In this document: positions 23,401 through 34,793 of the stretch, in pieces
Numbering within the stretch: position 1 is the stretch's first letter
How the letters are laid out: every line of letters starts with the position of its first letter
DNA from: Cymbidium sinense
Lineage: Eukaryota; Streptophyta; Magnoliopsida; Asparagales; Orchidaceae
Assembly: GCA_021442155.1 (NCBI GenBank)
Contig: JAKCPB010001398.1
Span: 1 to 64,000, forward strand
Direction of reading: 5' to 3'
Length of the DNA: 64,000 bases
The notes under the pieces: generated by a model
Told to the model about the DNA's origin: nothing
Database searches by the model: none
The model's input: only the letters and a program-made list of their open reading frames with translations
Program-made: the position numbers and the translations under genes

Positions 23401-26400
23401 ATTTTAGTTTAGTTTATCTTAGTTTAGGTTTAGGTTTATTTTATTTTTATTTTAGGTTTAGGTTTTCTTTTTAATTTAGGGTTTAGGTTTTATTTTTAAT
23501 TTATTTTTATGTTTTATGTTTAGGTTTATTTTATAGGTTTAGGTTTTTATTTAGTTTTTATTTTATTTTATTTTAGGTTTATTTTATTTTTATTTTAGGT
23601 TTTGTTCTTATTTTATTTAGATTTTTATTTTTTAGTTTAGTTTAGGTTTTCATTTATTTTATTTTAGTTTAGTTTTTATTTTTTATTTTATTTTCTTTTT
23701 AGGTTTAAGTTTAGGTTTAGGTTTTAGTTTATGTTTTTCTTTTTTTTTTTAATTTTTATTCATTTTATCTTGGTTTACATTTTTTATTAATTTTATTTTT
23801 AGATTTTATTTAGTTTAGGTTTAGGAATTTAGCTTTTTAGGGTTTAGGGTTTAGGGTTTTTATTTTAGGTTTATTTTTAGGTTTTATTTTTCAGTTTAGG
23901 TTTAGGTTTATTTTTAGTTTATTTTATTTTATTTAGTTTAGAGTTTAGGTTTAGTTTATTTTAGTTTAGATTTAGGTTTTATTTATTTTAATTTAGTTAA
24001 TTTTAGTTTAGGTTTGTATATTTTATTTTTTTTATTTTATTTTATTTTATGTTTAGTTTTATTTTTTAGTTTAGGGTTTGGGTTTTATTTTTTTTATTTA
24101 TTTTAGGTTTATTTTAGGTTTATTTTTTAGGTTTAGGTTTTATTTAATTTTTATATTTTATTTTAAGTTTTTTTTTTATTTTACATTTAGTTTTTATTGT
24201 ATTTAGGTTTTTTATTCTTAGGTTAATATTATTATTTTTATTTAGTTTAGGTTTATATTTATTTTAATTTAGTTTTTTTATTTTTTATTTTAATTTTATT
24301 TTAGGTTTAAGTTTTATTTATTATTTATTTTTTTTATTTTTTTAGGTTTAGGTTTATTTATTTATTTTAGTTTTAAGTTTTATTTACTTTAAGTTTAGGT
24401 TTTTAGGTTTTTAGGGTTTAGAGTTAGCTTAGGATTAAGGGTTGGTTCAGGGTATAGGGTTTAGGCTTTAGGCTTTAGGGTTTTTAGGGCTTAGGCTTTA
24501 GGGTTTAGGGTTTTAGGGTTTAGGGTTTATAGTTTAGGGTTTTAGGTTTAGGGTTAGGGTTAGGGTTTACACTTTAGGGTTTACGATTTAGGGTTTAGGG
24601 TTTAGGGTTTAGGGTTTAGGGTGGATTGTTAGCAATTTAGTTCAAGGGACTTTAGGGTTTAGTTTAGGTTTAGGTTGAGTTTTAATTTAGGTTTAGGTTT
24701 AGATTTAGGATTTAGGGTTTAGTTTAGTTTAGTGTTAGGATTATTTTAGTTTAGGTTTTAGGTTTAAGTTTAGGGTTTATTTAAAATTTTTGTTTAGTTT
24801 TATTTGTAGTTTAAATGGTTTAGGTTTAGGTTTATTTATTTAGGTTTAGGTTTTAGGTTTAGGATTTTTTTAAAATTAATTGGTATGTTTAGGTTTTAGT
24901 TTGTTTAGTTTAATTTTTATTTATTTTAGTTTATCTAATTAGTTAGGTTTATTTTATTTTATTTAGTTTATTTTGTTTATTTTAGGTTTATTTATTTTAG
25001 TTTACTTTTTTTTATTTTTGTTTATTTTTTAAGTTTAGGTTTAGATTTATTTTACATTTAGTTTAGTTTATTTTTTATTTATTTTTTTTTAGGTTTAGGT
25101 TTTCTTTTTTATTTTTTAGGTTTAGGTTTGGTTTTATTTTTTCTTTTTTTTTTAGGTTTAGGTTTTGGTTTTTTAAGGTTTATTTTTAGGTTTATTTTTA
25201 GTTTAGGTTTAAGTTTATTTTAGTTTCTTTTATTTTTTTATTTAGTTTAGGTTTAACTTTATTTTAGTTTAGGTTAGGTTTATTTATATTAGTTTAGTTT
25301 ATTTTTGTTTAGGTTTATGTTTTTTTTATTTTGTTTATTTTAGTTTAGGTTTTTTTTTAGTTTATTATTTACGTTTTATTTTTTATTTATTTTTAGGTTT
25401 TATTTTTAGGTTTATATTTTAGGTTTAGGTTTTTGTTTAGTTTTTATTTTTTTTTATTTTAGGTTAATTTATTTTATTTTTTTTTGTTTAGGTTTAATTT
25501 TATTTATGCTTTTTCTTTTAAGGTTTATTTTATTTTTTAGTCTCATTTAAGTTTTTATTTATTTTATTTTAGTTTAGTTTTTATTTTTTATTTATTTTAT
25601 TTGTAGGTTTAGGTTAAGGTTTAAGTTTAGGCTTAGCTTTAGGTTTTAATTTAGACTTTTATTTTATTTTTATTTTTATTTCATTTAAGTTTAGGTTTTT
25701 TTTATTTAATTTTTAGGTTTTATTTAATTTATGTTTAGGTTTTTAGTTTTTTAGGATTAAGGGTTTAGGGTTGTCAGTTTTAGGGCTTAGGTTTTAGGGT
25801 TTAGGGTCTTGGTTTTAGGGTTTAGGATTTTAGGATTTAGGGTTTTGGGTTTAGGGTTAGTTTAGGGATAATGGTTTTTTAAGGGTTCAGGGTTTAGGGC
25901 TTAGGATTTAGGGTTGTAGGTTTAGGATTTAGGTTTTAATGTTAGTTTTATGGTTTAGGGTTTAGGGTTTAGGGTTTAGGATTTATGGTTTAGGATTTAG
26001 GGTTTAAGGTTTCTAGTTTTCATGTTAATTAAGTAAACCGACAGCTTTAGGTTTATTTAGTTTAATTAGTTATTTTTTATTTCAAATTATTTTATTTTAT
26101 TTTTTTATTTAGGTTTATTTTTTATTTAGTTTACTTTATTTATTTGAAGTTAATTTACTTTTTATGTTTTTTATTTTAGTTTAGTTTTTAGGATTAGGTT
26201 TAGGTTTAGGGTTAAGTTTTTATTTAATTTTTTTAAGTTTAGGTTTTAGGTTTTTATTTTAGGTTTTATTATTTAGTTTAGGTATATGTTTATTTTAGTT
26301 TATTTTATTTCATTTAGTTTAGGTTTAGGTTTTGGTTTAGGTTTAGTTTATTTTAGGATTAGGTTTAGATTTTATTTATTTTAATTTAGTTTTAGTTTTA

Positions 26401-27710
26401 TTTTATTTTTTTTATTTTATTTTTTTTGGTTTAATTTTTTTAGTTTAGGGTTTAACGTATTGCTTTATTTATTTTTATTTTATTTTAAGGTTTATTTTTA
26501 GGTGTAGGTTTTTTTATTTAATTTTATTTTATGTTTAGTTTTATTTTATTTAGGTCATTTATTCTTAGGTTTATTTTATATTTTAGTTTAGTTTTGGTTT
26601 TTATTTATTTTATTTTAGCTTATTTTTATTAGTTTATTTTACGTTATTTTTAGGTTTAGGTTTAGGTTTTTATTTTATTTTATTATTTTATTTTATTTAG
26701 GTTTAGGTTTATTTATTTATTTTATTTTTAGGTTTTATTTAGTTTAGGTTTAGGTTTTTAATTTTTTAGGGTTTATGGTTTAGGGTTTTAGGTTTAGGGT
26801 TTTAGGGTTTAGGGTTTAGGGTTAGGGTTTAGGGTTTGGGGTTTCGGGTTGACTATTTAGTCTTTAGGGTTTAAGGTTTAGGGTTTAGGGTTAGCTTAGG
26901 GTTTAAGGTTAATTTAGGGTTTAGGCTTTAGGCTTTAGGTTTTAAGATTTTTAGGGTTTTTGGTTTAGGGTTTCGGGTTAGTTTAAGGTTTAGGGTTTAG
27001 GGTTTTAGAGGTTAAGGTTTAGGGTTAGGGTTAGGGTTTAGGGTTTAGGGTTAGTTTAGGGTTTAGGGTTTATGGTTGTAGGTTTATTGTTTGGGGTTTA
27101 GGCTTGTACGTTTATGGTTTAAGGTTTAGGGTTTAGGGTTTCTTTTTTTTAAATTAAGTAAACTGATAGGTTTAGGTTTATTTAATTTATTTTAATTTTT
27201 TTATGTATTTTAGTTTATTTTATTTTATATTTTATTTAATTTATTTTATTTAGTTTAGTTTTATTTATTTTAGTTTAGGTTTTGTATTGTAGTTTATTTT
27301 TTAGGTTTAGGTTTAGGTTTATGTTTTAGTTTAGTTTTATTTTTTATTTTATTTTTAGGTTTAGGTTTTATTTTTATTTTGGGTTTATGTTTAGGTTTTA
27401 TTTTATTTTTTTATGTTTAGTTTTTATGTTTTTATTTTATGGTTATTTATAGGTTTTTTTAGTTTAGGTTTAGGTTTATTTTTAGTTTATTTTATTTTAT
27501 CTAGTTTAGGGTTTAGGTTTAACTTATTTTAAATTTTGGTTTTAGTTTTATTTATTTTAGTTTGCTTTATTGTAGTTTAGGTTTATGTTTATTTTATTTT
27601 GTTTTTTTTAGGTTTAGGTTCTTTTTTTAGTTTGGGGTTTAGGTTTTATTTTTTATTTATTTTTAGGTTTATTTTTTAGGTTTAAATTTTTATTTAGTTT
27701 TTATTTTATT
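17441..27710 (+). repeat. Telomere-derived satellite, block A3
   Basis: About 10 kb of satellite with no gene. Anchors lie near 18783, 19411, 20663, 22922, 26028 and 27151, with decayed ones near 21911 and 24872. Typical spacing is 1.0-1.25 kb; one monomer is short (18783 to 19411). TTTAGGG-rich blocks lie at 17475-17700, 18430-18780, 19265-19400, 20180-20660, 21530-21920, 22650-22890, 24405-24730, 25755-26010 and 26765-27145. Five perfect TTTAGGG copies lie at 24587-24621. The G-rich word always lies on the + strand. Confidence 0.92.
24587..24621 (+). repeat. Perfect telomeric run, five TTTAGGG
   Basis: Second perfect five-copy run in copy A. The equivalent region of copy B (about 56000-56150) shows irregular TCAGG-type words instead. 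Confidence 0.88.
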
Positions 27711-29664
27711 TATGGTTTTGCCACCATCCTTCAAGATCTTTGATGGGAGTGGGAACCCACGATAACACATTGAACACTTTAGAATTTGTTTAACATCGGT
27801 GCAACACACTCCTCTTATTTTTTTCATTAGCAATGTCAAGTGTTGCTTTTGATTGGTTCACGAGCGTCTGGTTCGATGAAGACTTTTTTGAGTTTAGCAA
27901 CTCTTCATCAAGAGGTTTCTTTGGAGCTCAGTGAGGGATGATTGTAAGCAACCTCATTGTAGAAAGCGAAACTCAATGACTCTTTTAATTACATTCTCGG
28001 GTGGCACAACTTCTACATGAAATCAGAACCAATTTGTCCAGAGTTGCATTGAGATTCTTCTCAAAATCTCCATGGTCTGGTGCCTTCATGCTTAAGGGCT
28101 TTACCATCAAAACATTAGAAATTAATCAACAAGGTAGCTAGCTACAAGAGGAAGTCAAATAGTTGCCCAATCCCACCAATCATCTGCTTGAAGGTGTTTG
28201 AGAAGAAGCTAGGGACGGTTGTGTCAATGGACCATACAAAGTTGATATAGGTATGAGCTCAACCTCTTTTGCCACCTCCTCTTCCACCACCTCGCCATCA
28301 TACAGCCACCACAGTATGACCATTTCCACCACCTCAGCAGCCTACCCAACAGCGGTATTCATATCCATCGCTAGGTAGCTACTTTCTACATGCCCTTGCC
28401 AATAGATTGAATAAACCATATTCATTCAAGTAGTTAGGAAAATCTTTAAAATCTCTTAAAGAAACTTGACTTTCGTTACGAGCTTAAGAGGCTAAAGGAA
28501 GTGGGCAGAGCGATGATCCTAGTTGTGCCCATACCGCATATTAGGCCATGTCTGAGGATTGTATCACTTTTAAGGACTAGCAGCATAGCTACAAGTTGGG
28601 AGCCATAGTTATCCCTTAGGAATACTTATTAGAACAACCATCCAGTTCTGTTAGAGTACTCCTTAGGAATACTTGTGATCCTCTTAAGACCATAGAAGGT
28701 TAGGATATCTCCCTATCACACCTCTAAGAAGATCATTTCTAATATCAAGATGCTTTTCTTTGGTGCATGAAGTAGCTCAAACCCACCAACACCAAGGAAG
28801 GTTTGCTAGTTGCAAAAGGACTTCGGAGAAGGTGACAGAAAGTAGTTATTTCCATACTTTGAGATAGTCATGCATAACCATCGAGTTGTTAGCTACCACC
28901 GTTGTAGCTACCACCTCTTCTATCATTAGGAGCATTGTATCTAGATAAGGGCACTAAATCCCTTACTCTGCTTACTTTACTTGATTTCTATCATAAACCT
29001 CCACCCAAAAAGAAATTAATGAAGAAAGTTGGTTCTACTTCTATACTGTCTATTTGTGCTGCTCTTGATTTTATTCCAATTGAAAGCTCTCCGAATCTAA
29101 ATAAAAATAATAGCTCTTGTAGTTCTGATCCTTTCCTTTCTAATTCAGAGTTAGACAATCTTTTCAATGGGTTAACCTCTTGAGATAGGCTTAACTAACT
29201 CGAGGATCCCATAGAAGCTATAAGTATGGATGAGAAGGTAGAACTTTCCATAAGCTCATCATTCCAAGAAGTCACTAAAGTCAACCTACGCAGTGGCAAA
29301 GTTCTACCTCCTAGGGTAGCACCTCAGGATAAGGGTAAGTAAGTCATTAGTTCTAGTGAGCAGCTAGTCCCTCCATAGGATGCTCCACCCATGGATATGC
29401 TTGTGGAGGACTAAGCCAGAGTTGATTACAATGTCTTAGCTCAACTTAGAAAGTTTCCAACTAAGTTAAGCATATACAACGCCCTCGTCTTATCCAAAGA
29501 GATGAGGGAATCTCTTATCAGGCCTTACTTGACTAGAGATATGCTTAGCTTATAACTAAAGAGGAGGCATGCCACTTGAAGGATATCTTAGGAGTTACAT
29601 TGGTGATGAATACTTACACTTGGGATGATCAACTGAGTCTCTTTACATTGCAATGGATGTTGGA
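27711..29664 (+). pseudogene. gag: Ty3/gypsy gag and protease-linker fragment, copy A
   Basis: Truncated piece of a Ty3/gypsy retrotransposon polyprotein with no LTR, RT or integrase. In order it shows: a gag N-terminal word (PPSFKIFDG-like, 27720-27750); a gag core matching 59284-59517 in copy B, frameshifted here; a proline-rich spacer; a retroviral-type knuckle related to YHRILGHVLEDC near 28520-28570, damaged here; a long spacer with an open stretch at 28935-29183 (YHKPPPKKK, then an acidic serine-rich segment); and VNLRSGKVLPP near 29281-29313, typical of the region before gypsy protease. Several stops interrupt it. Both ends join satellite abruptly. Confidence 0.82.
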
Positions 29665-32600
29665 GTTTTTTATTTTAATTTATTTTTTTAGTTTACCTTT
29701 CAATTTAGGTTTATTTTTTAATTTAATTTAATTTTATTTTATTTTTTAGGCTTGGGTTTTATTTTTTATTTTTAGGTTTAGGTTTAGGTTTTTATTTTAT
29801 TTTTTTAGGATTTGGTTTTAGGTTTTTATTTTGGGTTTATTTTAAAGTTTTATTTTTTAGTATAGGTTTAGGTTTAGGATTAGTTTATTTTAGGTTTAGG
29901 TTTAAGTTTTATTTATTTTATTTTAGTTTATTTTAGTTTAGGTTTAGGTTTATCTTATTTCTATTTTAGGTTTAGCATTTTTTTTATTTAGGGTTTAGGT
30001 TTTATTTTTTATTTATTTTTAGGTTTTATTTTTTGCTTTATTTTTTAATTTTAGGTTTTCATTTAGTTTTTATTTTATTTTATTTTAGGTTTATTATATT
30101 TTTATTTTAGGTTTAGTTTTTTATTTTATTTAGGTTTTTTATTTTTTAGTTTAGTTTATGTTTTATTTTTTTTATTTTTTTAAGCTTTTATATTTATTTT
30201 ATTTTTAGGTTTTATTTAGTTTAGGTTTAAGTATTTAGCTTTTTAGGGTTTAGGGTTTTCAGTTAATTTAGGGATTAGGGTTTGGGACATAGGGTTTAAG
30301 GTTTAGGTTTTAAGGTTTAGGGTTTTTAGGGTTTAAGGTTTATGGTTTAGGGTTTGCATTATAGAGTTTAGGGTTTAGGGTTTAGGGTTTTAGGGTTTAG
30401 GGTTTAGGGTTCTGTATTTTAGTTTAGTTTGGTTTAGGTTTAGGTTTATTTGAGGGTTTAGGGTTTCTTTTAAGGTTTAGGGTTTAGGTTTAGGTTAATT
30501 TGTAGTTTAGGGTTTATAGTTTAGTTAGGGTTTATGGTTAGTTAGGAGTTTAGGATTAGGTTTAGTTTAGTGTTTTAGTTTAGGGTTTTATTTAGTTGTA
30601 AGTTTAGGTTTTAGGTTTATTTTAGGTTTAGGTTTTAAGTTTAGGTTTAGGTTTTAAGTTTAAATTTAGGGTTTAGAGTGTAGGGTTTTCGGTTGTTGGT
30701 TTAGGGTTAGGGTTTTTTTTTAAATTAAGTAAGCTCGTAGGTTTAATTTTATTTAGTTTATTTAGTTTATTTTTTATTTATGTTTACTTTTATTTTTATT
30801 TCATTTAGTTTATTTATTTTAGGTTTATTTATTTTAGTTTAGGTTTTTTATTTTAGTTTATTTTTTAGGTTTAGGTTTAGGTTTATTTTTTAAGTTTAGT
30901 TTTATTTTTACTTTATTTTTTAGGTTTAGGTTTTATTTTTAATTTTTAGGTTTAGTTTAGGTTTTTATTTTACTTTTTTAGATTTAGGTTTTAGGTTTTA
31001 TTTTCAATTTTTTTTAGGTTTTATTTTTTTATTTTAGGTTTAAGTTTATTTTTTGTTAATTTTATTTTATTTAGTTTAGGTTTAATTTTAGGTTTACTTT
31101 ATTTTAGGTTTAGGAATAGGTTTTATTTATTTTAGTTTAGTTTATTTACTTTATATTTAGGTTTATTTTATTTTTATTTTTGGTTTAGGTTTAAGTTTAA
31201 GTTTTATTTATTTTAGTTCAGGTTTAGGTTTATTTAATTTTGTTTATTTTATTTTTATTTTAGGCTTAGGTTTTCTTTTTAGTTTAGGGTTTAGGTTTTA
31301 TTATTTATTTATTTTTATGTTTTATTTTTAGGTTTATTTTTTTATTTTACTTTTTATTTAGTTTTTATTTTAGGTTTATTATATTTTAATTTTACATTTA
31401 GTTTTTATTTTATTTAGGTATTTTATTCTTAGGTTTATTTTATTTTTTAGTTTAGTTTTAATTTTTTATTTAATTTATTTAGTTTAATTTAATTTAATTT
31501 AATTTAATTTATTTTCAATTTTAGGTTTAGGTTTTAGTTTAGGTTTTTATTTTATTTTATTTTTTAATTTATTTAGGTTTTAGATTTTAATTTATTTTAT
31601 TTTAGGTTTTATTAAGTTTAGGTTTAGGTTTATAGGTTTTTAGGGTTTAGGGTCCAGGGGTTAGGGTTTAGGGTTTAGGGTTTAAGGTTTTAAGGTTTAG
31701 GGTTTAGGGTTAGGGTTTAGGGTTTTAGGGTTTAGGGTTTAGGTTTTAGAGTTTAGGGTTAATTTTAGGGTTTAGGGTTTAGGGTTAGGGTTTTTATTTA
31801 TTTATTTTTTGTTTTCTTACTTTTTATAAATTATGTAAATTAGTAGGCTTATGTTTATTTAGTTTATTTGTCTTTTATATTTTTATTTTAATTTAGGTCT
31901 ATTTTTATTTTTATTTAGTTTAGTTTATTTATTTTAGGTTTATTTATTTTAGTTTAAGTTTCTTATTTTAGTTTATATTTTACATTTAGGTTTAAGTTTA
32001 GGTTTATTTTTTTTTTAGTTTAGTTTTATTTTATTTTATTTTTTAGGTTTAAGTTTTATTTTTTTATTTTTAGGTTTAGGTTTAGGTTTTTATTTTATTT
32101 TTCTAGGTTTAAGTTTTAGGTTTTTATTTAAGTCCATTTAGGATTTATTTTTCAGTTTAGGTTTAGGTTTATTTTATTTTTAGTTTAGGATTAGGTTTTG
32201 GTTTAGGTTTATGTTTAAGTTTTATTTATTTTTATTTTGTTTGTTTTAGTTTAGGTTTTAGTTTATTTTATTTTGTTTATTTTATTTTTATTTTCCTTGT
32301 AATTTTTTTTTTAGTTTAGGGTTTAGGTTTTATTTTTTATTTATTTTTAGGTTTTAATTTTAGGGATATTATTTAGGTTAAGGTTTTTATTTAGTTTTTA
32401 TTATATTTTATTTTAGGTTTATTTTATTTTTATTTTATGTTTAGTTTTTATTTTAGTTAGGTTTTTTATTGTTAAGTTTAGTTTATTTTTTTAGTTTAGT
32501 ATTAGTTTTTATTAATTTTATTTTAGTTTTTTAATTTATTTTACTTTATTTTATTTTTAGGTTTAGGTTTAGGTTTTAGTTTAGGTTTTTATTTTATTTA

Positions 32601-32699
32601 GGTTTAGGTTTATTTATTTATTTTATTTTTTAGGTTTTATTAAGTTTACATTTAGGTTTTTAGGTTTATATTATTTTGGATTTAGGGTTTATGTTTGAC
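29665..32699 (+). repeat. Telomere-derived satellite, block A4
   Basis: Last satellite stretch of the unit, without genes. Anchors lie near 30721 (TAAATTAAGTAAGCTCGTAGG) and 31827 (AAATTATGTAAATTAGTAGG). TTTAGGG-rich blocks lie at 30240-30710 and 31635-31795. A short (AATTT)n array lies at about 31483-31515. It runs into a 5'-truncated LTR at about 32700. Confidence 0.9.
31483..31515 (+). repeat. AATTT pentamer microsatellite
   Basis: About six consecutive AATTT units inside satellite. The array is shorter and interrupted at about 62515-62545 in copy B. Confidence 0.85.
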
Positions 32700-34732
32700 A
32701 AGTTCTAATGAATTTTTATGTGTTTTAGATATCAATTGCTAATTACATATCCAATACATCTCATATAAGTTTGAGGAAATTGCAAGAGTAGACTAATGAA
32801 AGATAGATCAAATTGGATAATGTGAAGCTCAAAATATAATATTTTAGGTTATATGCATTTATTCATTGGCATGAATCAATTTGCTCACAACTTAACATTT
32901 TTATTTTAATGAGATTAATTTATATAAATCTCTATCTAATTAACATTCAATTATATGTTTCATACATAGCATTTGAATTGTCAAAATAATAAATGATAAT
33001 GACTATTAAGTGTAATTATTTTATTTACTTAATATAATTAAATATTTTAATTTAATTTGATGGTTATATGATAACTAACATATGTATGATTATATATAAA
33101 TTATATCATAATATTTAAATGTCACATGTTAAAATTAACAAAAATATATGAAATTTTGTATTTTAGCCAAAGTCATTTTATAATCAAGGAATTTATATCT
33201 GATTTCATCCAATGGATTCCTTGGATTTTTTCCTTTAATTTGATAGGTCACATGACCCACGTTTAATTAAAATTGAATTTATTATGACTTTTCAAACATT
33301 AGTTGATTTTAATAATGAATGCATGCTACATGCTTTGAATATATTAAGAGCTTTATTTGATTATTTTTTTACTTGCCCATGTGAATAGCCGAATTTTGGC
33401 TGCTTAAATTTAATATTTATTTAATATAAATTATATTTTTATTGAATATTAAATTATTAGATGATAACATGATGTTAGAATAATATATTTTTGAAATAAT
33501 TCAAAATTTCTTGCCTATAATTTGCCCTCATTCTCTTCATGAAAGTATTCCTCATTCAAAATTCAAAATCCCTCCAGAAAATCTAAGAGAAAATTTCTTA
33601 GATTTTCTTTCCAAGTGTTCTCCAAATATTGCAAGATCAAATCCTTGGTTTGGAAGCTTCAACATCTTCAACTAAGCTTTCTCAAATTACTTGAGTTTGT
33701 TTTCTTGATCTTAATCCTTTTAGTTGTTCATGCTATTTTCACCATCTATTTAATTCTTTCCAATTTATACTTTTGGTGGATTAGTCTTTGGACATTGTTT
33801 TTCACATCAAAGTTTCTCAATCATTTTTTTGTGAGAAACTCTTGTGATAGTTTGTAGGATCTATTTCAACTTGTTGAAATTTTTAACTTCCTACAAATTT
33901 CTTTTGGTTTCTTGAAATATTTCTTCATTAGTCTCATTTTGGAAGATCATTTATTCATAGATCTATTTTAGAAGTATATTTTAAGCATTTTAAATTAAAT
34001 TATTATTCTGAAATTATTTTCATATTTTCTAGATCTCTTTTAATTAAAAGCTTACTAGCCTACTTAGATCTATCATATACTCATTTTATTTAAGTATTTT
34101 GTGATCATTAGCATTAATTGAAAGAATCTTTTTGGTTAAAATAAAATAAATTATTCCTTGCTAAAATATATTTTATTATGCAAAAGAATATTGTGAATTT
34201 ATTTTGGAATCATTTTTATGTTAGTCTACAAATTGTAATAAAATAAACATCTTAGTAAGATCACTTTAAGATATTTATTTTATTATTTCTTATCAATATT
34301 AAGTGAGCATTTTATATTGCTAAATTTTTAAGTTGTGAAGTGATCATTTAAAAGTTGTGAGATCATTTTTTTTAATTGGATAGCTTGGTATATTTGTGAG
34401 AGATTTATTTTATCAAAATTTATTTTTTTTTTCTTTTGTGTTGTAAAATTTATATTGGGTTGTACTCGCCCCTTTGTAGGAGAGTACATATTATTGTAGG
34501 GGTTGTACTCGTCCCGTTATAGGAGAGTGCTATTTGTAAGCTATTTTTGCATTTAGTGGATTCCTAGCCAGGGGTGGCTAGGCATGGACGTAGGCCAATT
34601 TTAGGGTTTGGCCAAACCACGAAAAAATTGTGTGCCTATTGTCTCTCTTTACTTTACTGTATATTTATTTTTGTTGCATTAAGAATTATATCTTGTCATT
34701 ATAAAATTAAATTAGTTTTATTAATAAATATT
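32700..34732 (+). repeat. 5' LTR, copia copy B (both ends damaged)
   Basis: Matches 1-1954 closely, including the roughly 160-base segment missing from 3' LTRs. The first about 66 bases are absent: recognisable LTR starts with TTCTAATGAAT at 32703 directly after satellite. About 100 bases at the 3' end are also lost or replaced, from about 34710, before the primer-site remnant. Confidence 0.9.
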
Positions 34733-34752
34733 TTGGTAATTGAGTAGCTAGG
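34733..34752 (+). other. Primer binding site remnant, copia copy B
   Basis: TTGGTAATTGAGTAGCTAGG stands where copy A has its damaged primer site, followed in both by GCTCTCT. It is a degraded form of the initiator-Met-type site with different damage from copy A. Confidence 0.55.
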
Positions 34753-34793
34753 CTCTCTAATTGGCTTAACATCCAAGAGTAGATCTTTTCACT

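Larger units (their letters stand above)
1..32699. repeat. Composite tandem super-unit, copy A
   Basis: First copy of a roughly 32.8 kb unit made of a copia element, telomere-like satellite, SINE, glycine-rich RNA-binding protein gene fragment, satellite, gypsy fragment and satellite. The same order and orientation recur in copy B. Matching landmarks are: LTR-internal point 1 with 32817; 3' LTR start 6866 with 39728; SINE 10885 with about 43625; pseudogene stop 17152 with 49295; gypsy fragment 27721 with 59061. The unit begins before the window, because position 1 lies about 175 bases inside the LTR. Whether the repeat is genomic or an assembly product cannot be settled from the sequence alone. 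Confidence 0.9.

Noticed and set aside
8854..32699. A true chromosome-end telomere
   Set aside because: Perfect TTTAGGG runs are no longer than about five copies. They are interspersed with longer T/A-rich bodies in kilobase monomers and followed by more retrotransposon, so this is internal satellite.
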